Positions 36,586-48,500 of a stretch of 64,000 bases of DNA are shown piece by piece. The notes beneath the pieces were generated by a model. The model saw only the letters and a program-made list of their open reading frames with translations. It was not told the origin of the DNA and made no database searches. A program made the position numbers and the translations under genes. Position 1 is the stretch's first letter. Each line of letters starts with the position of its first letter. Source of the stretch: Symsagittifera roscoffensis (lineage: Eukaryota; Xenacoelomorpha; Acoela; Convolutidae); the NCBI RefSeq assembly GCF_963678635.1, contig NC_087065.1, forward strand, positions 62,274,754-62,338,753. The letters are read 5' to 3'.

Positions 36586-39500
36586 GTGAGTAAAGTGCAC
36601 TGGCGGTACCATCAAGGATGTTTTCGTAATATCAGGATATTATCATTTTTATTAAATTAAAACATTCAGTGCTTTTTAAATTTTAGTTTATTTTTGAATA
36701 CCACTGCGATAACCAGGTGTGTTGAAAACGGGTACTATACTTTTTTCCGGTAAATAACTTTGTTCAACGGATGACTTTGCTTGAAATGGTGGTCATTTCC
36801 AACTCTGCATTTTGCACCAACTATTTGTTCAGGGTAATTAAAGAATTGTTTTCTTTGTTATTTATGTTCATTTTTGTTTGCAGGTGGCTCCTTCTGAGTT
36901 CATGCGTGAGATGGCCATGTCCACCGAGGAGAGACTGCAGCACACGCACACCATGAAGAGGCCTCTCATTCTGGAACTACTAGACATGGGAACCACCACT
37001 TACCAGAAAGTAAGCTAAAGTTCACTTTTTTTGTAATTTTAGGATTTCATTCAAAAAACATAGTAGGTTTTTGTCTTAATTTTTTTTAAGCACTTTTCAG
37101 ACAAAAACAAAATTTTTATACAATATTTTTCGCCAATTTTGATTGCACTTTTAATGCGAGAAATGCTACTTATAAACCTGTTTTTTTTTTCGGGATATTG
37201 TGCATCAATTAGATATTTAGTTCGAATTCTCCAAACTGCAGAACCTTCGAAACCTCGTTCTCAACTGATTAAATGTCTCGTTTTTTTTCTTTCTAGTTCA
37301 CAGACGTTCCCTTATCCCGCGCCATCTTCCAACCCTTCCCAAGTGAAATTATCTTCCAGCAGTACACCCCTGGAAAGATGTTTGAAGTGCCCCTTCTGCT
37401 GAGGAATGACGACAAAGTTCCCCGCCTAGTCAAGGTCACGGCCGAGTTTAGCCCCTACTTCAAAGTGGTCACGCCTTCCAACTCAGGGGACAAAGTGGCA
37501 CCTGGCATGGCTGCCACTTACGTCGTTCAGTTTTACCCTGAGGAAAATAAGGTTTCTGTATATTTTGGGTTGTATATTAGAGCAGTTTTGTGAATTTTGC
37601 ACCATTTAATTGCTGCGGAGAAAATATTGTTCTGACTACTAATAGGGGAGGAACTTTGCAATCGACTGTTTTTGTTTTCACGCAAAATCAGGTAACCACA
37701 CCACAAATGAAATCAAATGATCAGATGAGTTCGATTGCTAAAAACTGAATCCCGTTCAATCGTGATTCGATCGATATTTTAAAATTTTTTATGGTCGAGA
37801 CAGCTGGTTTAATATTTTTTTTTTACTAAGATTAGAGTGAGAAGAAACTCGTCGGGGGTCAAGTTATAGAAAAATTTTGCTAATTTTTTTATTCCATTGT
37901 AGGCATTTGTTTTGCAAAAATAACGGTATTCAGTTAAAGCATTTAATTTTTCCTAATACACCACAAAAATAGCCACACAAATTGAAAAGAAGAATGAAAA
38001 GAATTTTTTTTTTTCAAAAATAACTGTGGTCGGTACATTCTGTGGTCTGTATTTGTTGCAAAAAACCGGCAATTCTTATTTGTTCTGTGTTTTCTGTTTA
38101 CGGCTACCACTTTGAAGCAACACTTCTATTAACTTAAAATAGTTGCGTCAGTCATAAATCGCCTAAAAATCCTGAAAATCAATTTCTATTATTTATACAA
38201 AAAAAAATTTAACTAGCCTGATCATGTTTTTTATTAGGACTATGCACACGAGCTAGTTTGCATCAGCGAGCGGGAGAAGTTTTCAGTGCCTGTGCGGTGT
38301 ATCGGAGCGAGACCAGTGCTGGACTTCCCGGACAGCGTAGACTTCGGGAGCCAGTGTCCAGTCAGGTTCCAGAGTGAGAAGACTGTGCACGTGAGGAACA
38401 TCGGATCCAAACAGGCCAAGTTCGAACTGGATTGTCAGGAGTGAGTCATTGTTGCTATTCCTACTTTTTCATTTAATTATTCATTGTTTCACTTATTTAG
38501 TTTTAACATTAATCCCTTTAGGGTAGGACATTCGCTCATTAAATCAGATGATCTTGCCAATTTCTCTGCAGCAAGTTATCATGTTGTTATGAATCGTCGG
38601 TAAAAGTGTTTTGAATATTCAATTTTAGTTATTCTTTGTTTTTTTTGTAGACCCTTCTCTGTGGTTCCCAGTGTGGTGGAGTGTGTGGGAGTGGGGGAGA
38701 GTGTGCAAGTGAGTGTCCTCTTCAACCCCCTCTCAGTCGGCCACTTCTCCTGTCCCCTCAAAGTAGCCCTAGACTCAGGTAAGCAACATATACACACAGC
38801 CACTAAATGCTTTTATATTCCCCACTGAGTTGGGGAGGGCATTTTTTGCAATTGTGTTGATGATATTAATCATAATAACCTTCTTTTTGCCCATCAGGAG
38901 AAAGTCTGTTCGTGGACCTCTTTGGGAGCGGAGTGGATCTGAACATCAGGCTGGACAAGAACACGGTGCTGATGGAGAGCACCTTCATCTCCCTCGCCAC
39001 CCAGAGGACTCTCTCCATTTCCAACAAGAGCGACCATCTAGTCCACTTCAAGTGGAAGAAACTGCCCACTCCTCAAGTCGAACAGGACACCAAGCAACAG
39101 TCAGTATTTTGCAATAGTGCCATTAGATCAAGTAGCAATAGCTATCAATTGCTATTTACGCTTGCGATGAGTAAGCCTTATTGAATCGGAATATAGCCCC
39201 TTTTAGGGTTAATAACTTGTTCAACAGAATCACTTCAATCATTTTACATCTTAGTTCATTTAAAATCAAAAGCAAGGCGTTCATTCGCGCATGCGGCGTA
39301 GGGTTAATGCACCTGGCTAAAGAAACAATGGTCACTGATTCGAGTTTTTTCAATGNNNNNNNNNNNNNNNNNNNNNNNNNNNNNNNNNNNNNNNNNNNNN
39401 NNNNNNNNNNNNNNNNNNNNNNNNNNNNNNNNNNNNNNNNNNNNNNNNNNNNNNNNNNNNNNNNNNNNNNNNNNNNNNNNNNNNNNNNNNNNNNNNNNNN

Positions 39501-42500
39501 NNNNNNNNNNNNNNNNNNNNNNNNNNNNNNNNNNNNNNNNNNNNNNNNNNNNNNNAGATGGTTTCTTTCTTGGAATGAAATCATTTTAGAGCAAGGATGT
39601 TCTAGTTATGTAACCTTTTTGAAGAGTAATGGTCTAAAAAATTGAACTTAATTGACCTGTGTTGACCTATTTAGCATAACAAAGAGACGAAGGTTCAACA
39701 ATCATCTATCGCCTGCTTTTCTTTACTCTTTCTCGAATCTGTGATTATGTAAATGGTACTCAAATATTACCATTTGCGATGGTCAAAATAATACGATTAT
39801 TGCCCAGATGAAAGTCTTTAAAAAGTCATGCTAATTCATAATGTCTCTTTTGGCGTTTGTGATACCAAAATTTTGAACGAGTTTTTTCTTTTTCATGCCT
39901 TCAGTAAGGTATTCAAAGAAAAATAGTGCAGCTAAAAAATTACGGTGAATTGGAAATCTTCAGCAAAATCAAAGAACGGTAATATTCTTGGCAAGTGTGT
40001 GGTAAATGGGTTGTAAGGCAATTTTATACATTGAAATCAAAACAGAGAAGGGAAAGCTTTTTTGCGCTTTCCTCATTTTGGATGGAAGGCACAGTCTATA
40101 GTTTAAATTGGCGTCTTAGAGTCGGAATCCTAATTAGTGTTTCCACGATTGTTCATGAAAATTTTTTCCTTGTTTTTGTTCCGACTTTCGATACGAAAGT
40201 AACGGAATATTTGTGCTCGGGGTGGGTTTTTTTTCTTCAGACAAATTTTGACTTTTTAACTAGCCTTTTTTGACGGAATTTTTATAACATTCAAAAGGTA
40301 TTGTTGTCCTGAGCTTAAATTTGAAAAAATATTTCACCTGTTCATTTTTCGTAAAGTTATGAGGGTTTAAAAATTGCCATTTTGGCCATTTGGGACAATT
40401 AACGCGCGATATATTTCGCGCTATTAACTGTCAGCGGAGATTTAATCCGTCTTAGAAATCGTTCCAAATTGGTTGAAAGAAGGTTATTTGCCATAATTGA
40501 TGTGTTACAAGGAGCGAAATCTATCGTTTTGAACTTTATCTGGCGTGTGGGGGGATAATTTTCATTAAAAATTTCAAATTTTAGAATTTTTTTTTTCATT
40601 TTATTTTATTACATTTAATTTTTTATGTTAATACTGCTCCATAAACATTAAAAGGCAGTCGGAACATTCAGGGCTTCGCCCTGATACGAGCAGTTTTGTT
40701 CTTTTTGCTCTTACGATATATATTTTTCAAATTTATGTTTTTTGCACATGCTTAATTGTCTTTGCTTCCAAGATATGTTTTTCTACAACCTTTTAAAGCT
40801 GACTTAAAAGCTGTACCCGTGATTTAAGCACTGATTTAGGCATTGTATACATAACAGGCGAGTTTGATTTTCTGGTTTTGTCTCATTCCGTTTTTTTTTA
40901 GTGTTGACTCATTCAGTAGATTTATTTCCCGATTTATTGTCTTAAGATGATTTTTGTCGCACTGGAAGGCTATCCTGGGGCTTCTGTTGAAAGTTAAATG
41001 CGAAAGATTTATTTTTAACATTTTCTGCTTTTTTAATAACTGTTCTATTCGAAGTATATTTTATCTTGTTTGTTCAATTTTCAACTCATTTTTATTTAAA
41101 GTTTTTTTTGGAATTAAAGGTTTCGTTATGTAGTATTTTGGCATATCAATCTCACATGGCGTCAATTTTTCGGCAAAAAAGGTTGTTTTCATGCTGAGAG
41201 GGTTAAAAATGTTTTATGCTCAGGTTCTTAAGACATTGTTTTCGGCACAGTGGTCGTGTACCCAATAGTGTTGGCTTAGTTTGTTCAAATTTTGTTCAAA
41301 TTTTAAGATAAGGCCGAAAATTGTCCTTCTTGACATGATTTCTCTGAAATGAATTTCTTTCGAGACAAATCGTGATATGAAATATTTAGTAGATTTACTT
41401 TTTTATAATCATTCCCGCTCTTACTGCCGGCTCATTTTTGTCGGCTAATTCTTCAGGCTATGTTTATGGTGTTATTTGTATTGGCTCCTGTAAAGTACAA
41501 CTTGTTTTTTTATCTTTGTCTAATTGGAATAAATCAAATAACAGTAGAATTCGGACTTTTCATCATTCTGTGCAATTTACAAACGGTTTACTCGATCGTC
41601 TCCTGAGCAGTTTAATGCATTGCAGCCAAGTTTAAAACATGTGCAGGAATCAGATTGAATTTGTTGCTCCTCTGTATTTTTCTAAGTTTTTTGTTGATTT
41701 TTAAAATATTCGCAATACGCGACAATTTTCTTGATTTTGGTCGTTTTTCAAATCTTACAATTTACTGTATCGCTCCACTTCGCCTGTTGGTTTTGTTTGA
41801 ATGGTCAATTCGGGTGAATTATTCTCTCCCCTTTATATGTATTCTAGCCGAGTTATTTTTTGTCAATCGAATTAAAGTTGGTACACTGAATATGTTTTCC
41901 GCAAATAAGAAAGACTTTTTGACTTCTTTAAAAATTATTATTGTTTTTTGGTTAGTTTTTTCTTTGAAATGTTTCTTCGAAGTTCTACTTTTTTCGATTT
42001 CGTTGGTTTTTATGCAAATGATAAAAGTTTTCCCACTCAAGTTTCTTTGTATGTGTTTTAAGGCAAGTTTTTTTTCGATTATGTTTGGGCTGAAGCCCAA
42101 AGATATCCACAAAAGGAAACAAGACTGCTCGTATAAGCTTGTTTCAACCAACTTGGAACGATTTCTAAGACGGATTAAATCTCCGCTTACGCGTTAATAG
42201 CGCGAATTATATCGCGCGTTAATTGTTCCAAATTAGTCAAAATGGCCAAAATGGCAATCTTTAAACCCTCATAACCTTACGAAAAATGATCACAGGTGAA
42301 ATATCTTTTCAAATTTAAGATCAGGACAACAATAGCTTTCGAATGATATAAAAATATTCCGTCAAAAATGGCTAGTTAAAAAGTCGAAAGTTGTCTGAAG
42401 AAAAAAAACCCACCCCGAGCACAAATATTCCGTTACTTTTGTATCGAAAGTCGGAACAAAAATGTTTGGCTAGTTGAGAAGATTTTTACAATAAATATTC

Positions 42501-45500
42501 CAGTTACAGTCAAAGAATTGAAGTTTTTTTTTCGTTTTAGATTTCAGACATATGTCAGTTGAGGCCCACCATGATACGTGCTCGCTACACAGAAATTTAT
42601 ATCAAAAATCGGATCTCTCTAACTAGCCTCCCGCCCTGTTATAAAAAGGGGGGATTCGTTACTTCGTACAAAATTCACAAGGGGCAGGATTTTCTCGAGG
42701 GGCCGGGGGCAGCGGATTTTTTTAAAGAAATTTTTGAAAATTTTGTCGACTTATTTGGTAAACATTTTTTGGCCTGTTTTTTTTTTCAAAATCTTGCCTG
42801 CCGCGCGGAAAATTTGTTTAAAATACGGTCTTTATAATGATTTGGTAGTGATTCATAGTCGAAATTAAATTTGGTTGACCGAAAAAAAGGGTTTCGTCTG
42901 AGATTACTCAATGATTTTTGGAAACGAGTTTGATTATATTTTTGGTGGTTAACCGATCGTAATATGTTTAAGGATGCTGATGGATCTGGAGACTGAGGAA
43001 GGGGTGGAGAAAGATCGATTTCTGGCCGAGGTAGAGGTGGACCCCCAACTGAAAGACAGAGTGTCCCTACTCTACAGGACATTCTACAACAGAAAGAACA
43101 CTGTGCAACAGGACGACATTCTCTTCTCAGACGAGCACTTCTCAATCGACCCTCTGGTACATTCCAATCACACAACATTTATATATATTTTTAGTTGTGC
43201 TCAAACAATTTAACAGTGCTGCAAAATGAGAGTTTTTTTTGCATTGCTCTGTCAAAAAAGATATAATTATCAAGTGTCCATAAACGAAGTTTGTTGACAA
43301 TATTTAGGTAGGTCATGTGGCTTTTTTTCCACAAACAAGTGTAAAAAAATAAATTGTTCAGTTTTTGCTTTTTTTTTGCAGTTTGAGTGTTTATTTTTTT
43401 TTTTGAATTTTTTTGCAAATTTATTTTTTGCTAGAAGGAAAGTAAGTTACGCTATCCAATAACAAAATGTAGATGGTGCAAAAAATTTAATTTTTCTTAA
43501 ATTTTTAAAGCATTTTTTTTTCAGATTTCTCGAGGAATTCAAAATTGATTGATTGATCCGTTTTTGTTCCGACCATTTGAAAAAATGGGGTAGGAACTTA
43601 GTATTCGGGTGTGTTTTAGTTTTTTCTTTTTTGTCTTTACGCAAACTCATGTACCACAAATAATCACCGGAATGGATCGAGTGATATATCATACTAAAGA
43701 TTTTTCGGTTGTGATTCGAACGACACAAAAAAATTCAAAAATTGTCCCAGTATGGCGAAAAACAGGTTTAAAGTTTTTTATTTTTAGTCTAAATTCGAGC
43801 GAATAATGCTAGCGCGCAGGCTTACAATAGCTTATTACACTTGTGAGCTTGCGGGTGTTAATGTATTATTACGAACCTTCTGTTTTTCTAAGCTAACTCG
43901 CAAACAAAAGTGTTCATGAAAAGTGTTCACCAATTTGGAAGTTGTCACTGCAGCATTGAAAATTGCATAGCATGATCTCTGCTTTATTTGTGGCTATTGT
44001 TTGTTTTTAATTAAGCGTCCGTGGCTGATTGGTTAGTGCGCGAGACTCATAATTTCTAGGGCTCGATAGTTCGTAGGTTCGAAGCCGTGACAGAGCCGAT
44101 TTTTTATTAATTCGAGGCTTATTTCTACTTTTTCCTGTTGCACTTTATAGAGCCTCTTTGTTTATCCTCAATTGAGGCTTTGAAAATTGAGTAAAAACCT
44201 CAAAAGTTCAAAAAATTTCTGCACACAATTTTAAAAATGGTTTGATTTGTTTTCATTTTTTTAATTTTGCTTAATCAATTTCTACAAAAACTGTTGTAAC
44301 TTTTGATACTTCACTATGACTGTCGAATGTTCCCAAGTTCCAAATTATTGGTCAAAATTTGGAACTTGGGAACATTTTTAAAGCATTTAATTTTTCTTAA
44401 ATTTTTAAAGCATTTTTTTTTTCAGATTTCTCGAGGAATTCAAAATTGATTGATTGATCCGTTTTTGTTCCGACCATTTGAAAAAATGGGGTAGGAACTT
44501 AGTATTCGGGTGTGTTTTAGTTTTTTCTTTTTTGTCTTTACGCAAACTCATGTACCACAAATAATCACCGGAATGGATCGAGTGATATATCATACTAAAG
44601 ATTTTTCGGTTGTGATTCGAACGACACAAAAAAATTCAAAAATTGTCCCAGTATGGCGAAAAACAGGTTTAAAGTTTTTTATTTTTAGTCTAAATTCGAG
44701 CGAATAATGCTAGCGAGCAGGCTTACAATAGCTTATTACACTTGTGAGCTTGCGGGTGTTAATGTATTATTACGAACCTTCTGTTTTTCTAAGCTAACTC
44801 GCAAACAAAAGTGTTCATGAAAAGTGTTCACCAATTTGGAAGTTGTCACTGCAGCATTGAAAATTGCATAGCATGATCTCTGCTTTATTTGTGGCTATTG
44901 TTTGTTTTTAATTAAGCGTCCGTGGCTGATTGGTTAGTGCGCGAGACTCATAATTTCTAGGGCTCGATAGTTCGTAGGTTCGAAGCCGTGACAGAGCCGA
45001 TTTTTTATTAATTCGAGGCTTATTTCTACTTTTTCCTGTTGCACTTTATAGAGCCTCTTTGTTTATCCTCAATTGAGGCTTTGAAAATTGAGTAAAAACC
45101 TCAAAAGTTCAAAAAATTTCTGCACACAATTTTAAAAATGGTTTGATTTGTTTTCATTTTTTTAATTTTGCTTAATCAATTTCTACAAAAACTGTTGTAA
45201 CTTTTGATACTTCACTATGACTGTCGAATGTTCCCAAGTTCCAAATTATTGGTCAAAATTTGGAACTTGGGAACATTTTTAAAGCATTTAATTTTTCTTA
45301 AATTTTTAAAGCATTTTTTTTTTCAGATTTCTCGAGGAATTCAAAATTGATTGATTGATCCGTTTTTGTTCCGACCATTTGAAAAAATGGGGTAAGAACT
45401 TAGTATTCGGGTGTGTTTTAGTTTTTTCTTTTTTGTCTTTACGCAAACTCATGTACCACAAATAATCACCGGAATGGATCGAGTGATATATCATACTAAA

Positions 45501-48500
45501 GATTTTTCGGTTGTGATTCGAACGACACAAAAAAATTCAAAAATTGTCCCAGTATGGCGAAAAACAGGTTTAAAGTTTTTTATTTTTAGTCTAAATTCGA
45601 GCGAATAATGCTAGCGAGCAGGCTTACAATAGCTTATTACACTTGTGAGCTTGCGGGTGTTAATGTATTATTACGAACCTTCTGTTTTTCTAAGCTAACT
45701 CGCAAACAAAAGTGTTCATGAAAAGTGTTCACCAATTTGGAAGTTGTCACTGCAGCATTGAAAATTGCATAGCATGATCTCTGCTTTATTTGTGGCTATT
45801 GTTTGTTTTTAATTAAGCGTCCGTGGCTGATTGGTTAGTGCGCGAGACTCATAATTTCTAGGGCTCGATAGTTCGTAGGTTCGAAGCCGTGACAGAGCCG
45901 ATTTTTTATTAATTCGAGGCTTATTTCTACTTTTTCCTGTTGCACTTTATAGAGCCTCTTTGTTTATCCTCAATTGAGGCTTTGAAAATTGAGTAAAAAC
46001 CTCAAAAGTTCAAAAAATTTCTGCACACAATTTTAAAAATGGTTTGATTTGTTTTCATTTTTTTAATTTTGCTTAATCAATTTCTACAAAAACTGTTGTA
46101 ACTTTTGATACTTCACTATGACTGTCGAATGTTCCCAAGTTCCAAATTATTGGTCAAAATTTGGAACTTGGGAACATTTTTAAAGCATTTAATTTTTCTT
46201 AAATTTTTAAAGCATTTTTTTTTTCAGATTTCTCGAGGAATTCAAAATTGATTGATTGATCCGTTTTTGTTCCGACCATTTGAAAAAATGGGGTAGGAAC
46301 TTAGTATTCGGGTGTGTTTTAGTTTTTTCTTTTTTGTCTTTACGCAAACTCATGTACCACAAATAATCACCGGAATGGATCGAGTGATATGTCATACTAA
46401 AGATTTTTCGGTTGTGATTCGAACGACACAAAAAAATTCAAAAATTGTCCCAGTATGGCGAAAAACAGGTTTAAAGTTTTTTATTTTTAGTCTAAATTCG
46501 AGCGAATAATGCTAGCGAGCAGGCTTACAATAGCTTATTACACTTGTGAGCTTGCGGGTGTTAATGTATTATTACGAACCTTCTGTTTTTCTAAGCTAAC
46601 TCGCAAACAAAAGTGTTCATGAAAAGTGTTCACCAATTTGGAAGTTGTCACTGCAGCATTGAAAATTGCATAGCATGATCTCTGCTTTATTTGTGGCTAT
46701 TGTTTGTTTTTAATTAAGCGTCCGTGGCTGATTGGTTAGTGCGCGAGACTCATAATTTCTAGGGCTCGATAGTTCGTAGGTTCGAAGCCGTGACAGAGCC
46801 GATTTTTTATTAATTCGAGGCTTATTTCTACTTTTTCCTGTTGCACTTTATAGAGCCTCTTTGTTTATCCTCAATTGAGGCTTTGAAAATTGAGTAAAAA
46901 CCTCAAAAGTTCAAAAAATTTCTGCACACAATTTTAAAAATGGTTTGATTTGTTTTCATTTTTTTAATTTTGCTTAATCAATTTCTACAAAAACTGTTGT
47001 AACTTTTGATACTTCACTATGACTGTCGAATGTTCCCAAGTTCCAAATTATTGGTCAAAATTGTTTTATCATACCAAGCAGAAAAAACAGCACCAACTTG
47101 AAAAAAAACCGTTGTTTTTGTATTTCGTAAGACTATGGTTGGAACATTCTGTGCAACTTGCACCGTAACCGGTTATCCTTGTTCCTATTCTGACTTTGTT
47201 ATATCAACAAAAAGTCAACAGTATTTTTTTTTGGAAATTGAAAGAGCAAATACACATTATTGAGAAAGAGAAAGTGAACATTTCTATTTGCTCTATTAAT
47301 TTCTAAAAAATATTGGTGACACTCTGTTGATATAACAAAGTCCGAATAGGAACAAGGATAGCCGGTTAATGTGCAAGTAACCTATATGCACATTCAGGTC
47401 GTTTTGTTCAAAAATATTTTTCTATTCAATCGCACTCACTCATTTATTTCGGCAAATAGTTTTCGCAAGCAAATTGTGTTTATCTGATCAAAAAATAATC
47501 TTGAGTTCCAATCATAAATAATTTTGAAAGCTCAATTAGCTTCAAGGTGATTCTTTTTTTCTCTAAAAATTATATATTGAATTGTTTTTTTTCTTCAAAT
47601 TAGCGTTTTTTTTTGCGGGGGCTGCCTGTTGAAAAAAAACTATGCAAACGCGTTGAAATTTAGTGAACTAGGCATAATTGGCCACGCACAGTTGTCTTCG
47701 TAAAAGCAATAACAAACAAAAAAAGAAATTTTAAAATGTTTTTAGAACATATTTTTGCCAAAGAAGCGCTAATTGTAGCTCCAGAAACTAGTTTTCCTTT
47801 TAGTAAAAATCATGTTATCGTAGACAAAATGACTATTTTTCATGTAAAAAACTTTGCTCGACGTTCGTTTCACTCTCTCAAAAAGATTTCAAACCGGTTT
47901 TTCTCGACTTTGGGACAACTTTTTTAAATGTCGTTCGAATCGCGGCTGAAAAGTCTTTAATATGATTTTGATATGATCAACCCATTTCGATGATTATTTA
48001 TGGTACCTGATCTTGCGAGGAAAATAAAAAACTAAAATCCACCCGAAGACAAAGTGCGTCCCCATTTTCAATGGTCGGAGCAAACATTTTCTGAGAAAAT
48101 TCAATTGGTTTTTTGGTGTCAATTAGTTTTTTGACGTTTTTCGATTTCTATAGACTTGTTTCGTCTGAAGCAATTGTCCAGAATCTCAGCCTCGCCTTTG
48201 TATCGCATCTTTTGTAGATAGTGCTTCGTTGTTTTTTTTCCGATATTTTATTTTTTTTGCGTTTTAACCGTACGTGCTCTTTAGTGATTGTTCATTCAAC
48301 CATTTGCTGTTGCCTCGAAAACTCATAATGATAATTGAGAAAAATTATTAAAATCTGATATTAAAAGATGGATAATTTAAGTTGAATTCTTGTTAGTTCT
48401 TAAGAAAGGAAAGTGTGTTTAGTGCGCCTTGATAATTACTATAGCGTCATCTCAATCGTCTAAAATTAACCTATTTTTATGTGGTTGACTTGAGTTGTTG

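Larger units (their letters stand above)
39100..42972 (+). other. HYDIN intron 6 with assembly gap
   Basis: 3873 bp including 200 N (39356-39555). It holds a diverged C-type/tRNA-like repeat just before the gap (about 39170-39355), the foldback element at 40172-42463, and a GC-rich repeat at about 42620-42840. No exon is missing here: exons 6 and 7 join with the expected spacing. Confidence 0.85.
43486..47064 (+). repeat. 901-bp tandem array (4 units) inside a family A element
   Basis: Four near-identical units starting at about 43486, 44386, 45287 and 46188 (period 901). Each has the family A head (TAGTATTCGGGTGTGTTTTAG) and a tRNA-Met-like Pol III unit. The sequence before unit 1 and after unit 4 fits a single family A element, so the array is an internal amplification. 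The first three units end in a 49-bp perfect hairpin; the fourth has only its first arm and runs into the normal element tail. Confidence 0.93.

Noticed and set aside
39101-39106. TCA|GTATTT as donor of HYDIN exon 6
   Set aside because: It ends in phase 0 and cannot be joined to exon 7 in frame. CA|GTCAGT four bases upstream gives the correct frame and the family spacing.
39181-39645. Open frames spanning the N gap
   Set aside because: Most of their length is unknown sequence, and the surroundings are intron.
41655-42197. 180-codon hydrophobic open frame in HYDIN intron 6
   Set aside because: It lies inside the foldback element, runs into its terminal repeat, is T-rich (Phe, Leu, Ile by composition) and matches no family I know.
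44015-44107. Functional tRNA-Met gene
   Set aside because: The acceptor and T stems do not pair and the variable region is too long, although promoter boxes and the CAT loop are present.
43609-46509. Repeated 65- and 74-codon frames, one pair per 901-bp unit
   Set aside because: They recur only because the unit recurs. They lie on both strands of the family A head and are not preserved in the other family A copies.
43486-47064. Regular array as a CRISPR
   Set aside because: Units are 901 bp and identical throughout, with no short repeat and unique spacer pattern, in a eukaryotic intron.
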